Assembly: GCA_963730735.1 (NCBI GenBank)
Contig: CAVSSX010000010.1
Span: 94,078-158,077, forward strand
Source: CAVSSX01 sp963730735
Lineage (GTDB): Bacteria > Actinomycetota > Acidimicrobiia > Acidimicrobiales > RAAP-2
Direction of reading: 5' to 3'
Length of the DNA stretch: 64,000 nucleotides
Part shown: one piece after another, positions 8,749-19,708 of the stretch
Layout of the letters: each line of letters starts with the position of its first letter
Position numbering within the stretch: position 1 is the stretch's first letter
Translations under genes and position numbers: made by a program
Notes under the pieces: model-generated
The model's input: the letters and a program-made list of their open reading frames with translations, nothing else
Database searches by the model: none
What the model was told of the DNA's origin: nothing

Positions 8749-9033
8749 ATGCCGGTCGGGTACGGGGAGCACAAGGACCAGGTCCAGGCCAAGCTCCGGC
8801 GGATCGAGGGTCAGGTCCGGGGCCTCCAACGGATGGTCGACGAGGACACCTACTGCATCGACATCCTGAACCAGGTGGCCGCGGCCACCCGGGCCCTCCA
8901 GGGCGTGGCCGTGCAACTGCTCGGTGACCACCTGGCCCACTGCGTCCACGAGGCGGTCCTGGCCGGTGGCCCGGGGGCCGACGAGAAGATCGACGAGGCC
9001 AACCGGGCGATCGAACGCCTGGTCCGCTCCTAG
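8749..9033 (+). CDS. csoR: Copper-sensing transcriptional repressor CsoR family
   Basis: 94 aa all-helical DUF156 repressor. The Cys-His-Cys Cu(I) ligand set is at Cys36 (DTYCIDIL), His61 and Cys65 (DHLAHCVHEAV), the same numbering as in the Mycobacterium protein, which favours copper sensing over formaldehyde or Ni/Co sensing. The helix-1 signature AKLRRIEGQVRGLQRMVDED is also present. Cu(I) binding lowers DNA affinity in this family. It opens an operon with the permease-YHS gene 8 nt downstream and has a matching operator upstream. Confidence 0.92.
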   Translation: MPVGYGEHKDQVQAKLRRIEGQVRGLQRMVDEDTYCIDILNQVAAATRALQGVAVQLLGDHLAHCVHEAVLAGGPGADEKIDEANRAIERLVRS

Positions 9034-9041
9034 GCCGACCG

Positions 9042-10410
9042 GTGCACGCCCTCCTGGCGCTCACCCCCGGCGGCCTCCTGACCGACATCGGGCGCAGCCT
9101 GCGCGAGGGCCTCTACATGTTCTGGGAGACCCTCTGGGCCCTGGTGCTCGGCTTCGGGCTCTCGGGAGCGGTCCAAGCCTTCGTGTCGCGCCGGGAGCTG
9201 CAGGCCACGCTGGGCGACCACCGGCCGGCGGCCGTCCTCCGGGCCTCGGGGTTCGGCATGGTGTCGTCCTCGTGTTCCTACGCCGCTTCGGCCCTGGCCA
9301 AGTCCCTCTTCCAGAAGGGGGCCGACTTCGTGGCCGCCATGATCTTCATGTTCGCCTCGACCAACCTGGTGGTCGAGCTCGGCATCATCCTGGTCGTGCT
9401 GATCGGCTGGCAATTCGCCGTCGGCGAGTTCGTGGGCGGGGCCATCATGATCGGGTTGCTGGCCCTGGTCGGTCCGATCGCCTTCGCCCCCCGCCTGGTC
9501 GAGGCGGCCCGTCGCCGGGTGCAGCGTGAGGCGGCGACGGTCACCGGCGCCCACGACCACCACGGTCCGGCCGAGCACCACCACCACGAGCCGTCGGGCG
9601 ACGAGGGGCCGATCGGGCCACGACGCCGGGACGGCCGAGGACCCCGACACCGAGCCCTGGTCGCTCCGACTGCGCTCCCGGGCGGGATGGACCGACGCCG
9701 CCAGCTACACCATGGCCGACCTCACCATGCTCCGGCGGGAGATGGTCATCGGCTACGTGGTGGCCGGCTTCCTGGCCACCCTGGTCCCCGACCACGTCTG
9801 GCACGCCGTCTTCTGGCAGGGCCACGGGTTCTGGACCACCCTCGAGAACGTCATCGTCGGCCCGTTCATCGCCCTCATCAGCTTCGTCTGCTCGATCGGC
9901 AACGTGCCGCTGGCCGCCGCCCTGTGGGTCGGCGGCATCAGCTTCGGCGGGGTGATCAGCTTCATCTTCGCCGACCTCATCGCCCTGCCCATCCTGCTGA
10001 TCTACCGCAAGCTCTACGGCGGCCGGATGGCCCTGCGGATGCTCGCCACCTTCTGGATCATCATGTCCCTGGCCGGGCTGGCCACCGAGCTCCTGTTCCG
10101 GGCCATCGGCATCATCCCGACCACCCGGCACTCGACGATCACCGACGAGCACTTCTCCTGGAACTACACCACGTGGCTCAACATCGTGTTCCTCCTCGTC
10201 TTCGGCCTCCTCTACTGGCTCTACCGACACCGAGACCAGTTCGGGAGCGAGGGTCGCTACGCCATCGACCCGGTGTGCGGCATGCAGGTGGAGGTCGCCC
10301 ACGCGCCGGCCACGATGCGCCAGGACGGGGTCGACCTCTACTTCTGCTCCGACCACTGCCTCGGCCAGTTCCGCGCCCAACCGGGTCCCCGCGTCAGACT
10401 GGAGCAATGA
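9042..10410 (+). CDS. COG0701-type permease with His-rich loop and C-terminal YHS metal-binding domain (frameshifted)
   Basis: The first half has four or five membrane segments typical of the ArsP/YraQ (DUF318) permeases, including the signature GFGMVSSSCSYAASALAKSL. A cytosolic His-rich loop follows (DHHGPAEHHHHEPSGDE), then further membrane segments (FIALISFVCSIGNVPLAAAL). It ends in a YHS domain (YAIDPVCGMQVEVAHAPATM, then YFCSDHCLGQF), a small metal-binding module found on copper and mercury transporters. One base breaks the frame at about 9615 just after the His-rich loop. GTG 9042 lies 8 nt after csoR, so copper control is likely. Transported substrate is inferred: a thiophilic metal or organometal. 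Confidence 0.8.
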
Positions 10411-10763
10411 CCGCCGACGCCCTCGAGCAGATCCGGCGCTCGTGCCTCGGCCTGCCCGAGGTCACCGAGCGGCTCAGCCACGGCTCGCCGGCGTTCTTCG
10501 CCCGCAACAAGCGGTCCTTCGTCATGTTCTGGGACAACCACCACGGTGACGGGCGCCTGGCCGTGTGGTGCGCCGCCCCCCACGGCGCCCAGGCGGCGCT
10601 GCTCGACGAGGACCCCGAGGTCTACTTCCGACCGCCCTACGTGGGCGCCCGGGGCTGGATCGGCGTGCGCCTCGACCGCGGCGTGCCGTGGGAGGAGATC
10701 GACGTCCTGATCGAGCAGGCCTACCAGACCGTGGCCCCCCGAGTCCGCCCGGCCCGGCCCTAG
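10407..10763 (+). CDS. MmcQ/YjbR-like protein
   Basis: 118 aa cytosolic protein of the CyaY-like-fold YjbR family (LPEVTERLSHGSPAFFARNK, then YFRPPYVGARGWIGVRLD). The family is often called DNA-binding on structural grounds, but its function is unknown. Its ATG overlaps the permease stop as ATGA, so it is translationally coupled to the csoR operon. Whether it takes part in metal handling is not shown by sequence. Confidence 0.8.
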   Translation: MTADALEQIRRSCLGLPEVTERLSHGSPAFFARNKRSFVMFWDNHHGDGRLAVWCAAPHGAQAALLDEDPEVYFRPPYVGARGWIGVRLDRGVPWEEIDVLIEQAYQTVAPRVRPARP

Positions 10764-11195
10764 GTGGCCGGCACCCCCGAGGTCCGCCGTCGCCAGCGGG
10801 TGGCGGTGTACGGCATCTGCGAGGACGACGAGGGCCAGGTCCTCTTGACCCGGGCGGCGCCGTCGCTCACCGTGCGAGGCCAGTGGTTCCTGCCGGGTGG
10901 TGGGATCGACCACGGCGAGGACCCGGTGGCCGCCCTGCGGCGCGAGTTCGTCGAGGAGACCGGGCTGCACGTCGAGGTGGGCGAGCTGCGAGGCGTGCTC
11001 TCCGACGTCACCGAGCTTCCCGGCCACCTCAGCCTGCACACCATCCGTCTGATCTACGGCATCGTGTCGTTCTCGGGCACGCTGGCCGACGAGACCGACG
11101 GCTCGTCGGACGCCGCCCGGTGGGTGAGCCTGAAGGAGGTGTGGTCGTACCCGCTCCTCCCCTACGTCCGCCGCTCGCTGGAGGAGCTCCGCTGA
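10764..11195 (+). CDS. Nudix hydrolase
   Basis: 143 aa. A complete Nudix box is visible (GGGIDHGEDPVAALRREF then VEETGLHVEV), giving the GX5EX7REUXEEXGU pattern that binds Mg and cleaves nucleoside diphosphate-X bonds. GTG 10764 directly follows the stop of the YjbR-like gene, making a four-gene run with csoR. Substrate unknown; the short size suits a housecleaning or ADP-ribose type enzyme. Confidence 0.88.
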   Translation: MAGTPEVRRRQRVAVYGICEDDEGQVLLTRAAPSLTVRGQWFLPGGGIDHGEDPVAALRREFVEETGLHVEVGELRGVLSDVTELPGHLSLHTIRLIYGIVSFSGTLADETDGSSDAARWVSLKEVWSYPLLPYVRRSLEELR

Positions 11196-11334
11196 TCGCC
11201 GGCCGGGCCCTTCGACACCGTCGCCTCACCGGCGCCCAGGCCCGGCACCCACGGCACTCGCCACCCCGTACGCTGGGGCCCGGACCCGAGCCCGGGGCCG
11301 GTGCGATCCGGCCTCGGCCAGGAAGGACGGCGAC

Positions 11335-12690
11335 GTGGCAGTGGCGGCAACGCAGCCCCACCGGGTAATCATCATCGGCTCGGGGTTCGGCGGCCTCTTC
11401 GCCGCCCGGGCCCTGCGGGGCGCCCCGGTGGACGTGACGGTCATCGACCGGATGAACCACCACCTGTTCCAACCGCTCCTCTACCAGGTGGCCACGGGCA
11501 TCCTCTCGGAGGGCCAGATCGCCCCGGCCATCCGCGACATCCTCCGCTGGCACCGCAACACCCGGGTCCAGCTGGGCACGGTGACGGCCATCGACATCGA
11601 GGCCCGCACGGTGACCGCCACCCAGGGCGAGCGGGTCCTGGTCGACCGCTACGACAGCCTCATCGTGGCCGCCGGGGCCCAGCCGACCTACTTCGGCCAT
11701 CCCGAGTTCAGCCAGTGGGCGTCGGGCATGAAGACCATCGACGACGCCCTCGAGCTACGCGGCCAGATCTTCGGGGCCTTCGAGGTGGCCGAGACCGAGC
11801 CGGACCGTGACGCCCGGGCCGACTGGCTCACCTTCGCCATCGTGGGCGGTGGCCCGACCGGCGTCGAGCTGGCCGGGCAGATCGCCGAGCTGTCCCGTCG
11901 CTCGCTCGGCCGCAACTTCCGGTCGATCGACCCGGCCGACGCCCGGGTGCTCCTGTTCGAGGGCTCGACATCGGTCCTCGGCTCCTACGGCCCCCGGCTC
12001 TCGGCCGACGCCGCCGCCACCCTCGAGGGCCTCGGCGTCGAGATCCACACCGACACCATGGTGGTCGGGATGGACGAAGCGGGGCTGACCGTGAAGGCCG
12101 GCGACGGCACCACGACCACCTATCCGGCCCGGACCAAGATCTGGGCCGCCGGCGTGCAGGGGGTCCCGCTCGGGCGCATGGTGGCCGAGGCCACCGGGGC
12201 CGAGGTCGACAAGGCCGGCCGGGTCAAGGTCCGACCCGACTGCACCGTGCCCGGGCATCCCGAGATCTTCGTCATCGGCGACCTCATGGCCCTCGACGAC
12301 CTCCCCGGGCTGGCCGAGGTGGCCATGCAGTCGGGGATCTTCGCCGCCCGGACGATCCGCCAGCGGGTCGCCGGCCGGCCGACCAAGCCGAAGTTCCGCT
12401 ACATCGACCTGGGCACGGTGGCCGTGGTCTCGAGGTTCCGGGCCGTGGCCAAGCTCGGACGGTTCGGGGTCGGCGGGCACCTCGGCTGGCTGCTCTGGCT
12501 GGTCGTCCACCTCACGTTCCTCACCGGCTTCAAGAACCGGATCAGCGCCCTGGCCCGCTGGGCCATCAGCTTCATCGGGACCGACCGCACCGAGCGCACC
12601 ATCACCACGCAGCAGGTCATCGCCCGCCACATCCTCGAGACCCACCGGGCGTCGACCGCCCTGCCCCCGGAGGCGCCGGGCCCGAAGTGA
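11335..12690 (+). CDS. ndh: Type II NADH dehydrogenase
   Basis: 451 aa single-subunit flavoprotein that passes electrons from NADH to the quinone pool without pumping protons. Two Rossmann motifs are seen: FAD site IIIGSGFGGLFAARAL near the start and NADH site IVGGGPTGVELAGQ around 170. The FAD/quinone motif IFVIGDLMALDDLPGLAEVA and MQSGIFAAR follow. The C-terminal amphipathic and hydrophobic segment (GHLGWLLWLVVHLTFLTGF) is the membrane-docking part. GTG 11335 begins two codons before strand 1. It appears monocistronic, with a hairpin covering its stop codon. Confidence 0.92.
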   Translation: MAVAATQPHRVIIIGSGFGGLFAARALRGAPVDVTVIDRMNHHLFQPLLYQVATGILSEGQIAPAIRDILRWHRNTRVQLGTVTAIDIEARTVTATQGERVLVDRYDSLIVAAGAQPTYFGHPEFSQWASGMKTIDDALELRGQIFGAFEVAETEPDRDARADWLTFAIVGGGPTGVELAGQIAELSRRSLGRNFRSIDPADARVLLFEGSTSVLGSYGPRLSADAAATLEGLGVEIHTDTMVVGMDEAGLTVKAGDGTTTTYPARTKIWAAGVQGVPLGRMVAEATGAEVDKAGRVKVRPDCTVPGHPEIFVIGDLMALDDLPGLAEVAMQSGIFAARTIRQRVAGRPTKPKFRYIDLGTVAVVSRFRAVAKLGRFGVGGHLGWLLWLVVHLTFLTGFKNRISALARWAISFIGTDRTERTITTQQVIARHILETHRASTALPPEAPGPK

Positions 12691-12707
12691 GCCCGGTCGG
12701 CGGCTCA
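12688..12707. terminator. Convergent terminator between ndh and GNAT gene
   Basis: TGAGCC (12688-12693) and GGCTCA (12702-12707) pair perfectly around an 8-nt loop and include the stop codons of both converging genes. Compact bidirectional hairpin without a U-tract. Confidence 0.4.
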
Positions 12708-13001
12708 GCCGTCGACGAGGTCCGTGTACTCGGGGTGCTCCTCGATGTAGCTCTCGATGAACGGGCAGCTGGGGACGACCCGGAGACCCCGGCCCCGCAC
12801 GTCGTCGAGGGCCCACCGGGCCAGGCGGCTCCCGATCCCCCGGCCGCCGTAGGCGGGGTCGACCTCGGCGTGGACGATGGCCCGGCGTCCCGGCAGGTCC
12901 CGGTAGCTGGCGAACCCGACCCGGTGGCCGTCCAACGACACCTCGTAGCGCGACCGTTCGGCATTGTCGACCACGGTGACCGTGTCCTGGTCCTCACTCA
13001 C
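12705..13001 (-). CDS. YjdJ-type GNAT N-acetyltransferase
   Basis: 98 aa member of the short GNAT family (COG2388). The acetyl-CoA pyrophosphate loop is HAEVDPAYGGRGIGSRLARWA. The family-typical Cys motif VVPSCPFIESYIEEHPEY near the end is the proposed acyl-transfer site. Substrate is unknown. It ends against ndh and starts 27 nt downstream (on its own strand) of the secreted amidase gene, so the two may be co-transcribed. Confidence 0.85.
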   Translation of the reverse strand: MSEDQDTVTVVDNAERSRYEVSLDGHRVGFASYRDLPGRRAIVHAEVDPAYGGRGIGSRLARWALDDVRGRGLRVVPSCPFIESYIEEHPEYTDLVDG

Positions 13002-13028
13002 TGCTGCGTCCCTTCCCGTCGAGGTGGC

Positions 13029-14594
13029 TCAGGCCGGCCGGAGCTCGGCGGCCAGGTAGGCGGTGAGCCCGCCGGCGATGCCCTGTGCCGCCTGGGCCCG
13101 CCACGTGGCGCTCTGCACCAGGCCGGCGTCGGTGGCGTTGCGCATGTTGGCACACTCGATCAGCACCTTGGGGACGGTGGACAGGTTGAGCCCGCCCAGG
13201 TCCGCCCGCTGGTCCAGGCCGTTCTGGCCGCTGTAGTTCGACGGCGGCTCACCGGTGTCGCCGGCGAAGGCGTTGCGCACGTCGACGGCCAGCTGTTGGG
13301 AGGGGGCCACGATGGGCGTCGAGTTGGAGATGGAGCTCACCACCGGCAGGGGCGAGGTCACGTCGAAGCCCCGGCCGCTGGCCGGACCACCGTCGGCGTG
13401 GATCGAGATGGCGGCATCGGCGTGGGCGTCGTTGCCGATGGCCGCCCGTTGGTCGACGCACGGCCCGACCCCGGTGTCGGTCGTGCGGGTGAGCACCACC
13501 TGGGCCCCCTCGGCGACCAGGAGGGCCGCCACCTGGGTGGCCACGTCGAAGTTGAAGGCGTGCTCGGCGTACCCGTTGTCGGTCGCCGTCCCGACCGTGT
13601 CGCACGCCTCTTGGAACCCGCCGGAGTTCTCCAGCTGGTCGATGGAGCCGGCGGCGGCGGCGTTGCCCCCGTTGTGGCCCGGGTCGATGGCCACGACCTC
13701 CCCGGCCAACGGCGGCACCGAGACCGAACCCTGGTAGCGGGCCGACCCGTAGGCGAAGATGCCACCGTCGCCCCCCGCCACCAGGTAGCCCCGACCGTCG
13801 GCGCTCGGCACCAGGGCCACCGCCGCCCGGGCGAGGCCCAGGTCGGCGGCCGAGCCGTAGAAGGGGGCCCCGAAGGCGAAGATCCCGCCGTCGGCGGCCA
13901 CCAGCCAGTAGCCACCGGTCGCCGGGTCGGGCGCCATGCCGGTGATCGGGGCGGCCAGGGTCAGCGAGCCGGTCGAGCCGGCGAACGGGGCGTCCCCGAA
14001 GGCGAAGATCCCGCCGTCGGCGGCCACCAGCCAGTAGCCACCGCCGTCGGGCGTGGCCGCCATCCCGACGACCGACTTGTTGAGGGCGATGGCCCCGGTC
14101 GAGCCGAGGAAGGGGGCGCCGAAGGCGAAGATCCCGCCGTCGGCGGCCACCAGCCAGTAGCCACCGGTCGCCGGGTCGCCGGCCATGCCGACGATGGGCT
14201 GGTTGAGCGCCCGCCCGCCCATCGACCCCTGGAAGCGGGCGTCGCCGTAGGCGAAGATCCCGCCGTCTCGGGCCACCAGCCAGTAGCCACCGCCGTCGGG
14301 CGTGGCCGCCATGCCCACGATGGGCTGGTTGAGGGACAGCGACCCGGCCGAGCCGTAGAAGGGGGCGCCGAAGGCGAACACGGCGCCGTTCGACGCGGCC
14401 AGCCAGTAGCCACCGGTCGCCGGGTCGGCGACGGCATCGACGAGGGGCGCCACGCTGGTGGGCACGCTGGTCTCGTGGGCGGACGACCTACCGGCGGCCC
14501 CGGCGAGCGGGGCCGAGACGACACCCACGCCCAGGGACAGGATCGCCACGGCGGCCAACGCGCGGCACCGCCCGATCACGCCACCTCGCACCAT
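13029..14594 (-). CDS. Secreted N-acetylmuramoyl-L-alanine amidase with six surface repeats
   Basis: 521 aa. A signal peptide (about 1-33) is followed by six copies, by my count, of a roughly 36-residue repeat with core GGYWLVAADGGIFAFGDA, spanning about 50-270. The C-terminal half is an Amidase_3 domain: zinc ligands in AIDPGHNGG, a central His in AISIHADGG and the catalytic Glu in VLIECANM. It should cut the amide bond between MurNAc and the stem peptide in the wall. The same six-fold repeat occurs on the CAP protein (33732-35358) and the GH12 protein (55198-56703), pointing to a shared localisation or binding module. Neighbouring repeats are nearly identical in DNA, which favours recombination and may trouble assembly. 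Confidence 0.88.
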   Translation of the reverse strand: MVRGGVIGRCRALAAVAILSLGVGVVSAPLAGAAGRSSAHETSVPTSVAPLVDAVADPATGGYWLAASNGAVFAFGAPFYGSAGSLSLNQPIVGMAATPDGGGYWLVARDGGIFAYGDARFQGSMGGRALNQPIVGMAGDPATGGYWLVAADGGIFAFGAPFLGSTGAIALNKSVVGMAATPDGGGYWLVAADGGIFAFGDAPFAGSTGSLTLAAPITGMAPDPATGGYWLVAADGGIFAFGAPFYGSAADLGLARAAVALVPSADGRGYLVAGGDGGIFAYGSARYQGSVSVPPLAGEVVAIDPGHNGGNAAAAGSIDQLENSGGFQEACDTVGTATDNGYAEHAFNFDVATQVAALLVAEGAQVVLTRTTDTGVGPCVDQRAAIGNDAHADAAISIHADGGPASGRGFDVTSPLPVVSSISNSTPIVAPSQQLAVDVRNAFAGDTGEPPSNYSGQNGLDQRADLGGLNLSTVPKVLIECANMRNATDAGLVQSATWRAQAAQGIAGGLTAYLAAELRPA

Positions 14595-14669
14595 CGAGCG
14601 TCTGCCCTCCCTGCCCTACCCCCGGGGAACCGGAGCTAGCTGCACGCTACGCCCGAGACCTCGGTGGCC

Positions 14670-14700
14670 GCCCACCGACCGGGGTCACCGGTCGGTGGGC
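14670..14700 (-). terminator. Strong stem-loop after nrdJ
   Basis: Perfect 13-bp arms GCCCACCGACCGG (14670-14682) and CCGGTCGGTGGGC (14688-14700) with a 5-nt loop, 7 nt beyond the nrdJ stop on the minus strand. A stem of this strength fits a terminator despite the lack of a U-tract. Confidence 0.65.
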
Positions 14701-14707
14701 GCTCGGC

Positions 14708-17558
<2,851 letters not shown>

Positions 17559-17686
17559 GTCCCTGGACTCCTCTGTTCGTGTGCTTGGGGGCTTCGTGTC
17601 CGACAGACTGCATTCTGCGACCGGGGTGCGACAGCTACCCCCGGATGCTGCTGGTGGCGAACTTCGGGGTGCGGCCCTTTCGGCCC

Positions 17687-17710
17687 CCCACCACAACATG
17701 TTGTGGTGGG
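17687..17710. promoter_or_regulatory. 24-bp perfect palindrome, NrdR-box candidate
   Basis: The centre CCACAACATGTTGTGG (17691-17706) agrees with the NrdR-box consensus ACACWATATATWGTGT at 12 of 16 positions, and perfect symmetry extends to 24 bp. It sits about 30 nt inside the predicted nrdJ transcript, a position suited to repression. NrdR normally uses two boxes; the second may be the TACAGCACTGTA dyad over the -10 element (17743-17754). NrdR itself is not in the window. Confidence 0.6.
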
Positions 17711-17740
17711 CTTTCCCCCGAGGCACGAGATAGTGGGTTC

Positions 17741-17769
17741 ATTACAGCACTGTAGTTACAACCTGTCAA
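17741..17769 (-). promoter_or_regulatory. Near-consensus promoter of nrdJ
   Basis: On the minus strand TTGACA (17769-17764) and TGTAAT (17746-17741) are separated by exactly 17 nt, the best sigma-70-type promoter in the window. The predicted leader is about 175 nt. I saw no cobalamin riboswitch in it. Confidence 0.75.
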
Positions 17770-17913
17770 CAATTGGGTAGGCCTTCCGGTCCAGCTCAGA
17801 GGGCGTTCGCGAAAGTTCGCACCGGCCGTGGCCGGGACCCGCCGACCACCCCCCAGATGTAGTGGTCGACGCCCCCGGGCAGCGGTGGTGGGACACCGGT
17901 AGGGTCCCGCCCG

Positions 17914-19443
17914 ATGCCCGTGGTGATCGCCATCGACGCCGGGACCACCGGGGTCCGCTCGCTGGCCGTCGACACCGAGTGCCGGGTGGTCGACCTCGCC
18001 TACCGGGAACTGACCCAGCACTTCCCCCGCCCCGGCTGGGTCGAGCACGACCCCGAGGAGATCGTCTCGGCCGTCCGGTCGACCCTGGCCGAGCTGACCG
18101 GTCGACTGGCCGCGGCGAACCTCGAGGTGACGGCCCTCGGCATCACCAACCAGCGCGAGACCGTGGTGGCGTGGGACCGTCGCACCGGGCGCTCCCTCCA
18201 CCGGGCCATCGTCTGGCAGGACCGACGGACGGCCGACCGCTGCGAGGAGCTCACGGCGGCCGGGCACCTCCCCCTGGTCCGGGCCCGGACGGGTCTGGTC
18301 CTCGACCCGTACTTCTCGGCCACCAAGATGGCCTGGCTCCTCGAGCACGGTGGCGTCGAGGCCGGCCCCGACCTGGCCCTCGGCACGGTCGACGCCTGGG
18401 TCCTGTGGCAGCTCACCGGGGGCGCCCGGTCGGGCGCCTCGCCGGTCTTCGCCACCGACGTCACCAACGCCAGCCGCACCCTGCTGCTCGACCTCACCAC
18501 CCGGGCGTGGTCCGAGGAACTGGCGGCGCTCTTCGGTGTCCCGATCGACGCCCTGCCCGAGGTCCGGCCGTCCTGCGGTCGCTTCGGCACCGTCGACGGG
18601 TCGGCCCTGGGCGACGACGGTCCGGCCCTCGACGGCGTGCCCATCAGCGGGATCGCCGGCGACCAGCACGCGGCGCTGTTCGGCCAGGCCTGCCTCGACC
18701 CGGGCATGGTCAAGGTGACCTACGGCACGGGGAGCTTCGTCCTGGCCAACGCCGGCCCCACCCCGCCGCCACCACCCGAGGGACTGTTGGTCACCGTGGC
18801 CTGGGACCTCGGCGACCACGGCGGCGCCCGGGGGCCCGTCGCCTACGCCCTCGAGGGGTCGGCCTTCGTCTCGGGGGCGGCGGTCCAGTGGCTCCGGGAC
18901 GGCCTCGGCCTGATCGAGCGGGCCGCCGACCTCGAACCGCTGGCCACGTCGGTGCCCGACGCCGGCGGGGTCACGGTCGTGCCGGCCTTCGCCGGGCTCG
19001 GCAGCCCGTGGTGGGACGCCCGGGCCCGGGGCACCATCACCGGCATCACCCGGGGCACCGGCCGGGCCCAGCTGGCCCGGGCCGTGCTGGAGGCGCTGGC
19101 CTTCCAGGTCCGGGACATGGTGGACGCCATGGCGGCGGTCGCCGGCCGGCCGGCCGAGCTCCGGGCCGACGGCGGGGCGGCGGTGATGGACACGCTGCTG
19201 CAGCTCCAGGCCGACCAGACGGCGACCACGGTGGCCCGTCCCCGGAGCATCGAGTCGACGGCCCTCGGGGCCGCCGGCCTGGCCGGTCTGGCCGAGGGGT
19301 TCTGGGGTTCGCTCGAGGAGCTGGCGACGCGCTGGGCGGCCGACGCCACCTTCGAGCCCGAGGTCGACCCCGAGCTGGCCGACGCCCGCTACCGCGAGTG
19401 GCTCTCGGCCGTCGACCGGTCCCGGGGGTGGAGCGACGGCTGA
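17914..19443 (+). CDS. glpK: Glycerol kinase
   Basis: 509 aa FGGY-family kinase that phosphorylates glycerol to sn-glycerol 3-phosphate. Motifs: ATP-binding start AIDAGTTGVRSLAVD, substrate-site segments ITNQRETVVAWDRRTGR and IVWQDRRTADRC, the catalytic-base loop GIAGDQHAALFGQ, TYGTGSFVLANAG and VVPAFAGLGSPWWD. Length matches GlpK (about 500). ATG 17914 starts three residues before strand 1. It is divergent from nrdJ, with no glpF or glpD beside it. Confidence 0.9.
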   Translation: MPVVIAIDAGTTGVRSLAVDTECRVVDLAYRELTQHFPRPGWVEHDPEEIVSAVRSTLAELTGRLAAANLEVTALGITNQRETVVAWDRRTGRSLHRAIVWQDRRTADRCEELTAAGHLPLVRARTGLVLDPYFSATKMAWLLEHGGVEAGPDLALGTVDAWVLWQLTGGARSGASPVFATDVTNASRTLLLDLTTRAWSEELAALFGVPIDALPEVRPSCGRFGTVDGSALGDDGPALDGVPISGIAGDQHAALFGQACLDPGMVKVTYGTGSFVLANAGPTPPPPPEGLLVTVAWDLGDHGGARGPVAYALEGSAFVSGAAVQWLRDGLGLIERAADLEPLATSVPDAGGVTVVPAFAGLGSPWWDARARGTITGITRGTGRAQLARAVLEALAFQVRDMVDAMAAVAGRPAELRADGGAAVMDTLLQLQADQTATTVARPRSIESTALGAAGLAGLAEGFWGSLEELATRWAADATFEPEVDPELADARYREWLSAVDRSRGWSDG

Positions 19444-19450
19444 GCGGCGG

Positions 19451-19699
19451 TCAGCGACCCGGGGCCGGGTAGATCTCCTCGACCCGGGCCCCGTCCACCT
19501 CGTGGATCTCGCTGCGCAGCAGCTCCACCAGATCGTCGCTGGCCAGATCGACCACGAACTCGTCGATGGCCCGCCCCTCGACCCGGTCCCGGATGTCGAT
19601 GGAGACGATGTCGCCGCCCACGGCGCCGATGCGGCTGGCCACCAGGCCGAGCGCACCCGGTCGGTCGGGCAGCCAGATGCGGAGGACGTAGCTGGTCAC
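19451..19699 (-). CDS. Single ACT-domain protein
   Basis: 82 aa, one complete ACT fold (YVLRIWLPDRPGALGLVASRI, in which DRPGALG is the ligand-loop motif). ACT modules bind amino acids and usually regulate enzymes; this one stands alone. It converges on glpK and lies 9 nt downstream of the acyltransferase gene on the same strand, so the two are likely co-transcribed. Partner and ligand unknown. Confidence 0.82.
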   Translation of the reverse strand: MTSYVLRIWLPDRPGALGLVASRIGAVGGDIVSIDIRDRVEGRAIDEFVVDLASDDLVELLRSEIHEVDGARVEEIYPAPGR

Positions 19700-19708
19700 G
19701 GCGTCAAC

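Noticed and set aside
17559..17740. Cobalamin riboswitch upstream of nrdJ
   Set aside because: The B12-box and other conserved cobalamin elements are not seen; only a palindrome is evident.
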